NCBI GenBank assembly: GCA_031259505.1
Contig: JAIRLL010000105.1
Span: 1-6,509, forward strand
Source of the DNA: Tannerella sp.
GTDB taxonomy: Bacteria; Bacteroidota; Bacteroidia; Bacteroidales; Tannerellaceae
Length of the DNA: 6,509 nt
Reading direction: 5' to 3'
A program made the position numbers and the translations under genes. How positions within the stretch are numbered: position 1 is the first letter of the stretch; every line of letters begins with the position of its first letter. Positions 5,932 through 6,509 of this stretch are shown piece by piece. The notes under the pieces were generated by a model. It worked only from the letters and a program-made list of their open reading frames with translations, did no database searches and had not been told where the DNA came from.

Positions 5932-6509
5932 TCGCTCCGGCTGTTTAAAATCTGTTCGACGACGCGGAAAAGTAACCGTTTCATTTCCGCATGATCCAAT
6001 GCGCTTAGCGAATCTATCGCCTGTTGACGATATTTCTCCGACAAGGTTTTTACCTTGTCAATCGCTTTCTGCAACAAGGGTTGGTATTCGCTTCTCTCAA
6101 GAAAGGCTCTGTAGTTTTTTTCCTTACTCAATCGCTTGATAAGCCCGGCGCTCCGGTTTTGCTCGCAAAGGATGGCAAGGACAGCCGAAGGACGCAATGG
6201 GGCGGACGCGTGCATTTGCCCGCCGTCTTCTCCGGAAGGCGATGCAACGTATACATCCGCACTTTCACGGTGCGGAATAAGCGTTTGCCCGTAGTCTTCG
6301 GCGTCGTCCTGCAGTTGGTATGCGATGCCCAGAGCGAGCGAAAATTCATGCAGGATACTGCGCAGCCGTTCGTCGTCGCCTGCGCAGCGCACGCCGAAAT
6401 CCAGCGCCACCTCAAACGCAGGCACGGTCTTACAGCAAAATATCTCCAGAACGAACGCCAACGTCAGTTCTTGTGGCGAGCGGCTCCATTCCAGTTCCAT
6501 CCCCTGCCC
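5928..6509 (-). CDS. Polyprenyl synthetase family protein (class I prenyltransferase), C-terminal part
   Basis: Enzymes of this family extend allylic diphosphates with isopentenyl diphosphate to give linear polyprenyl diphosphates in the cytoplasm. The frame is open to the right edge, so the 5' part, including the first Asp-rich motif, is missing. The visible part is 193 residues and begins Gly-Gln-Gly-Met. The Met at 6500 is internal, because that Gly-Gln fits the conserved GQ of the family. Counting from this Met, the conserved Lys-Thr pair is at residues 24-25 and the second Asp-rich motif DDAED at 65-69, preceded by the usual Gly/Gln-containing helix. The lysine-bearing GKxxxxDxxxGK stretch expected after DDxxD is not recognisable; residues 70-110 hold a His/Ser/Gly-rich segment instead, followed by RPSAVLAIL. 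The C-terminus is helical and charged. The stop overlaps the next start in ATGA (5928-5931), implying coupling. Chain length cannot be predicted without the N-terminal half. The family call is firm. Confidence 0.9.
   Translation of the reverse strand, partial: GQGMELEWSRSPQELTLAFVLEIFCCKTVPAFEVALDFGVRCAGDDERLRSILHEFSLALGIAYQLQDDAEDYGQTLIPHRESADVYVASPSGEDGGQMHASAPLRPSAVLAILCEQNRSAGLIKRLSKEKNYRAFLERSEYQPLLQKAIDKVKTLSEKYRQQAIDSLSALDHAEMKRLLFRVVEQILNSRSE
5935..5938 (-). promoter_or_regulatory. Possible Shine-Dalgarno sequence of the 294-residue repeat protein
   Basis: The minus strand reads GGAG here, inside the end of the polyprenyl synthetase gene. It lies 3 bases before the ATG at 5931 and 6 bases before the ATG at 5928. 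The 6-base gap is the more usual spacing, so translation may begin at the second Met. It is the only purine-rich site of this quality before any start in the window; the other genes have weak or no matches. Confidence 0.4.

Overview
The window looks like a stretch of a bacterial chromosome, most likely from a Bacteroidota member. The evidence is the mix of families, the near absence of strong Shine-Dalgarno sequences, short AT-rich spacers and a TTG start. The phylum is an inference (about 50-60% sure); some of the same families also occur in Planctomycetota. All six genes lie on the minus strand and the window is almost fully coding. The longest gap between genes is 12 bases, so the set reads as one operon transcribed from high to low coordinates. 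It enters at the right edge and leaves at the left edge.

In order of transcription: (1) the C-terminal half of a polyprenyl synthetase (5928-6509, cut by the right edge); (2) a 294-residue protein made of prenyltransferase/squalene-cyclase-type repeats without a recognisable catalytic set (5047-5931); (3) a full-length 615-residue squalene-hopene-cyclase-type class II terpene cyclase with an intact DxDD acid motif (3206-5053); (4) and (5) two secreted PQQ-like beta-propeller proteins of 403 and 404 residues, about half identical to each other and clearly a tandem duplication (1983-3194 and 756-1970); (6) the N-terminal 249 residues of a third, divergent PQQ-like propeller with a membrane anchor (1-748, cut by the left edge).

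The first three genes overlap by 4 and 7 bases, which suggests translational coupling and joint function. The simplest reading is a terpenoid pathway: the class I enzyme makes a linear polyprenyl diphosphate, and the class II cyclase closes it, or a product derived from it, into rings at the membrane. The small repeat protein would be a partner. No squalene synthase is visible, so the cyclase substrate cannot be assumed to be squalene. The propeller proteins carry export signals and would act beyond the cytoplasmic membrane. Their tie to the lipid product rests only on operon position.

No RNA genes, mobile elements, CRISPR arrays, convincing promoters or terminators were seen. The most interesting content is the compact terpenoid module joined to a row of exported propellers, and the departures from family norms in its enzymes.
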